DNA of 49,957 nucleotides. It comes from Clostridia bacterium. GTDB taxonomy: Bacteria > Bacillota > Clostridia > Saccharofermentanales > Saccharofermentanaceae. The DNA lies in assembly GCA_024403775.1 (NCBI GenBank), contig JAKSRE010000018.1, forward strand, positions 1 through 49,957. Direction: 5' to 3'. Of this stretch, positions 48,925-49,957 are shown in pieces; position 1 is the first letter of the stretch, and the number at the start of each line of letters is the position of its first letter. Both the position numbers and the translations under genes were made by a program. The notes beneath the pieces were generated by a model. The model was not told the origin of the DNA and ran no database searches. It worked only from the letters and a program-made list of their open reading frames with translations.

Positions 48925-49698
48925 ATGGGATTGAATATGAACACTAAAGTAGGAATGAGATTAAAAGTATATGACATGATAGAGCCTTCAAATCAAGAAG
49001 GTTCAACAAGTAAATCATTTGGAATTTATGATTGCATAATGATGGTGTCTATTATTGCTAGTCTCGTTCCTCTTGCTTTTAAATCAACGAATCGAGTATT
49101 TGAGATAATAGATATCGTAACAGTTATAATCTTTATAATTGATTATGTTATACGTTTCTTTACTGCAGATTTTGCAATGAAAAAAGGCTATAAATCGTTC
49201 TTTATTTATCCGCTTACTCCAATGGCGATCTTGGATTTATTTACAATTCTCCCTTCATTAACCATAGTGAGCAATGGATTTAAACTATTCAAATTAGTGC
49301 GTCTTTTGAGAACATTTAGAGTACTTAGAGCATTTAAGGCATTTAGATATTCTAGTAGTATCAAAACAATTTTGAATGTATTTAAGAAACAAAAGGATTC
49401 TCTTACTGTTGTGTGCGTTATGGCAGCTTCATATGTTCTTATATCTGCATTAATAGTATTCAATGTAGAACCTGATAGCTTTGGCAATTTCTTTGATGCA
49501 ATTTATTGGGCAACAGTTTCTTTGACAACAATGGGTTATGGAGATATTTATCCTATAACTGTGGCGGGCAGAATAGTAACAATGATATCTTCCTTTATGG
49601 GAATAGCAATTGTTGCGCTTCCAGCAGGTATTATAACTTCTGGATTTATGCTTGAATTAGAAGGCAAACTTGAAAAGAAGAGTGATGCAGAGAAGTAA
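48925..49698 (+). CDS. Voltage-gated-type potassium channel (six-helix)
   Basis: 257 residues. The pore signature ATVSLTTMGYGDIYPITV includes the K+ selectivity filter TMGYGD, and the S4-like helix LFKLVRLLRTFRVLRAFKAF has the regular arginines of a voltage sensor. Helices S1-S6 can be placed between residues ~33 and 245. A short charged tail (LEGKLEKKSDAEK) ends it, without an RCK or cyclic-nucleotide domain. The start is uncertain: ATG 48925 and ATG 48937 (MNTKVGMRLKVYDMIEP) are both without a good ribosome site. It lies 24 bp after the DUF4214 gene and may be cotranscribed. Confidence 0.9.
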   Translation: MGLNMNTKVGMRLKVYDMIEPSNQEGSTSKSFGIYDCIMMVSIIASLVPLAFKSTNRVFEIIDIVTVIIFIIDYVIRFFTADFAMKKGYKSFFIYPLTPMAILDLFTILPSLTIVSNGFKLFKLVRLLRTFRVLRAFKAFRYSSSIKTILNVFKKQKDSLTVVCVMAASYVLISALIVFNVEPDSFGNFFDAIYWATVSLTTMGYGDIYPITVAGRIVTMISSFMGIAIVALPAGIITSGFMLELEGKLEKKSDAEK

Positions 49699-49724
49699 TG
49701 TCATAGATGTAGGAGAAACTTTAT

Positions 49725-49922
49725 ATGAGTGCTAAAAGACGAAGATATGGCATAAAAGTTGGGTTTCGTAAGCCTTCTTTAAAAAAGTCTATTAAAGCAA
49801 GAACTACAGCAAAATATAAGCGAAGAATAAAGCGTGCAATTAATCCTTTCTATGGAAAGAAGGGTATGGGTTTTATTAGAAATCCTCGAAGAGCTATCCG
49901 AATGATTCGCGCGCGTGTTTAG
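49725..49922 (+). CDS. Small highly basic protein
   Basis: 65 residues with about 26 Arg/Lys, no acidic residue and no hydrophobic helix. It includes FRKPSLKKSIKARTTAKYKR and INPFYGKKGMGFIRNPRRAI. Short proteins of this pattern (KPSxKKxIxART, NPxYGKKGMGxIxNP) are widespread in Firmicutes and their phages with no known role; nucleic-acid binding is likely from charge. AGGAGA lies 9 nt before ATG 49725. The last 35 bases of the window after its stop show no gene. Confidence 0.65.
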   Translation: MSAKRRRYGIKVGFRKPSLKKSIKARTTAKYKRRIKRAINPFYGKKGMGFIRNPRRAIRMIRARV

Positions 49923-49957
49923 CACCGGCGATACGCTATTGAGCACCACCGTTTCAC

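Overview
The window is low-GC Firmicutes DNA and most probably comes from a member of the Lachnospiraceae (Butyrivibrio/Pseudobutyrivibrio-like). The reasons are strong AGGAGG-type ribosome sites, standard code, three secreted DUF4214 proteins (one with a long Pro/Thr/Ser/Gly linker), a membrane-anchored TIR protein, and PiT, SulP and M56/BlaI genes of clostridial type. No tRNA, rRNA or CRISPR array was seen.

Layout. 1-2.1 kb is a recombination scar: a partial winged-helix gene, a truncated CHC2-type gene, a 5'-truncated cas2 fragment and an intact MerR/TipAS regulator with its own MerR-type promoter. 2.2-7.4 kb holds hypothetical genes, a MetE-like methyltransferase with a MET-box-like operator, and a two-gene cassette (DUF4869 plus a small P-loop ATPase) bracketed by 65-bp direct repeats. 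7.4-13.4 kb carries a BlaI/M56 sensor pair, an XRE-ImmA/IrrE regulator and the TIR protein, separated by arrays of palindromic repeats. 13.7-28.98 kb is an accessory, defence-rich island: an hsdS scar, a membrane PIN-nuclease protein, a nuclease-helicase (DUF2075), a Schlafen/AlbA-type regulator flanked by 9-bp iterons, a large STAND NTPase coupled to a DUF4238 protein, and a ClpP / unknown / VirD4-like operon without any other conjugation gene. 29-31.4 kb is a secreted CAP-like DUF4214 protein. 32-42.4 kb looks like resident chromosome (PiT phosphate transporter with its DUF47 partner, a secreted beta-helix DUF4214 protein, an AbiE toxin-antitoxin pair, a SulP anion transporter), again with palindromic repeat arrays. 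42.5-50 kb has membrane and coiled-coil proteins of unknown function, a lipoprotein, a DUF4214 protein, a voltage-gated-type potassium channel and a small basic protein.

The most distinctive signal is a repeat superfamily, in about eight intergenic stretches, that shares one geometry: a 6-nt word X, exactly 16 nt, X again, 3-5 nt, then the reverse complement of X. Five different X words occur (TCCACA, CCAATC, GTCACC, CCACCC, GTCTAT). Otherwise near-identical copies differ by a coordinated swap of both stem arms, so structure is conserved while sequence is not. The elements point one way at 7-12 kb and the other way at 34-40 kb, and are absent from the 13.7-31 kb island.

How genes work together: BlaI with M56, PiT with DUF47, AbiEi with AbiEii, and STAND with DUF4238 are obvious functional pairs. 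DUF4869 with the P-loop ATPase, ClpP with VirD4, and the 606-aa with the 293-aa protein are candidate uncharacterised systems. All calls are from reading sequence and translations; no database search was run.
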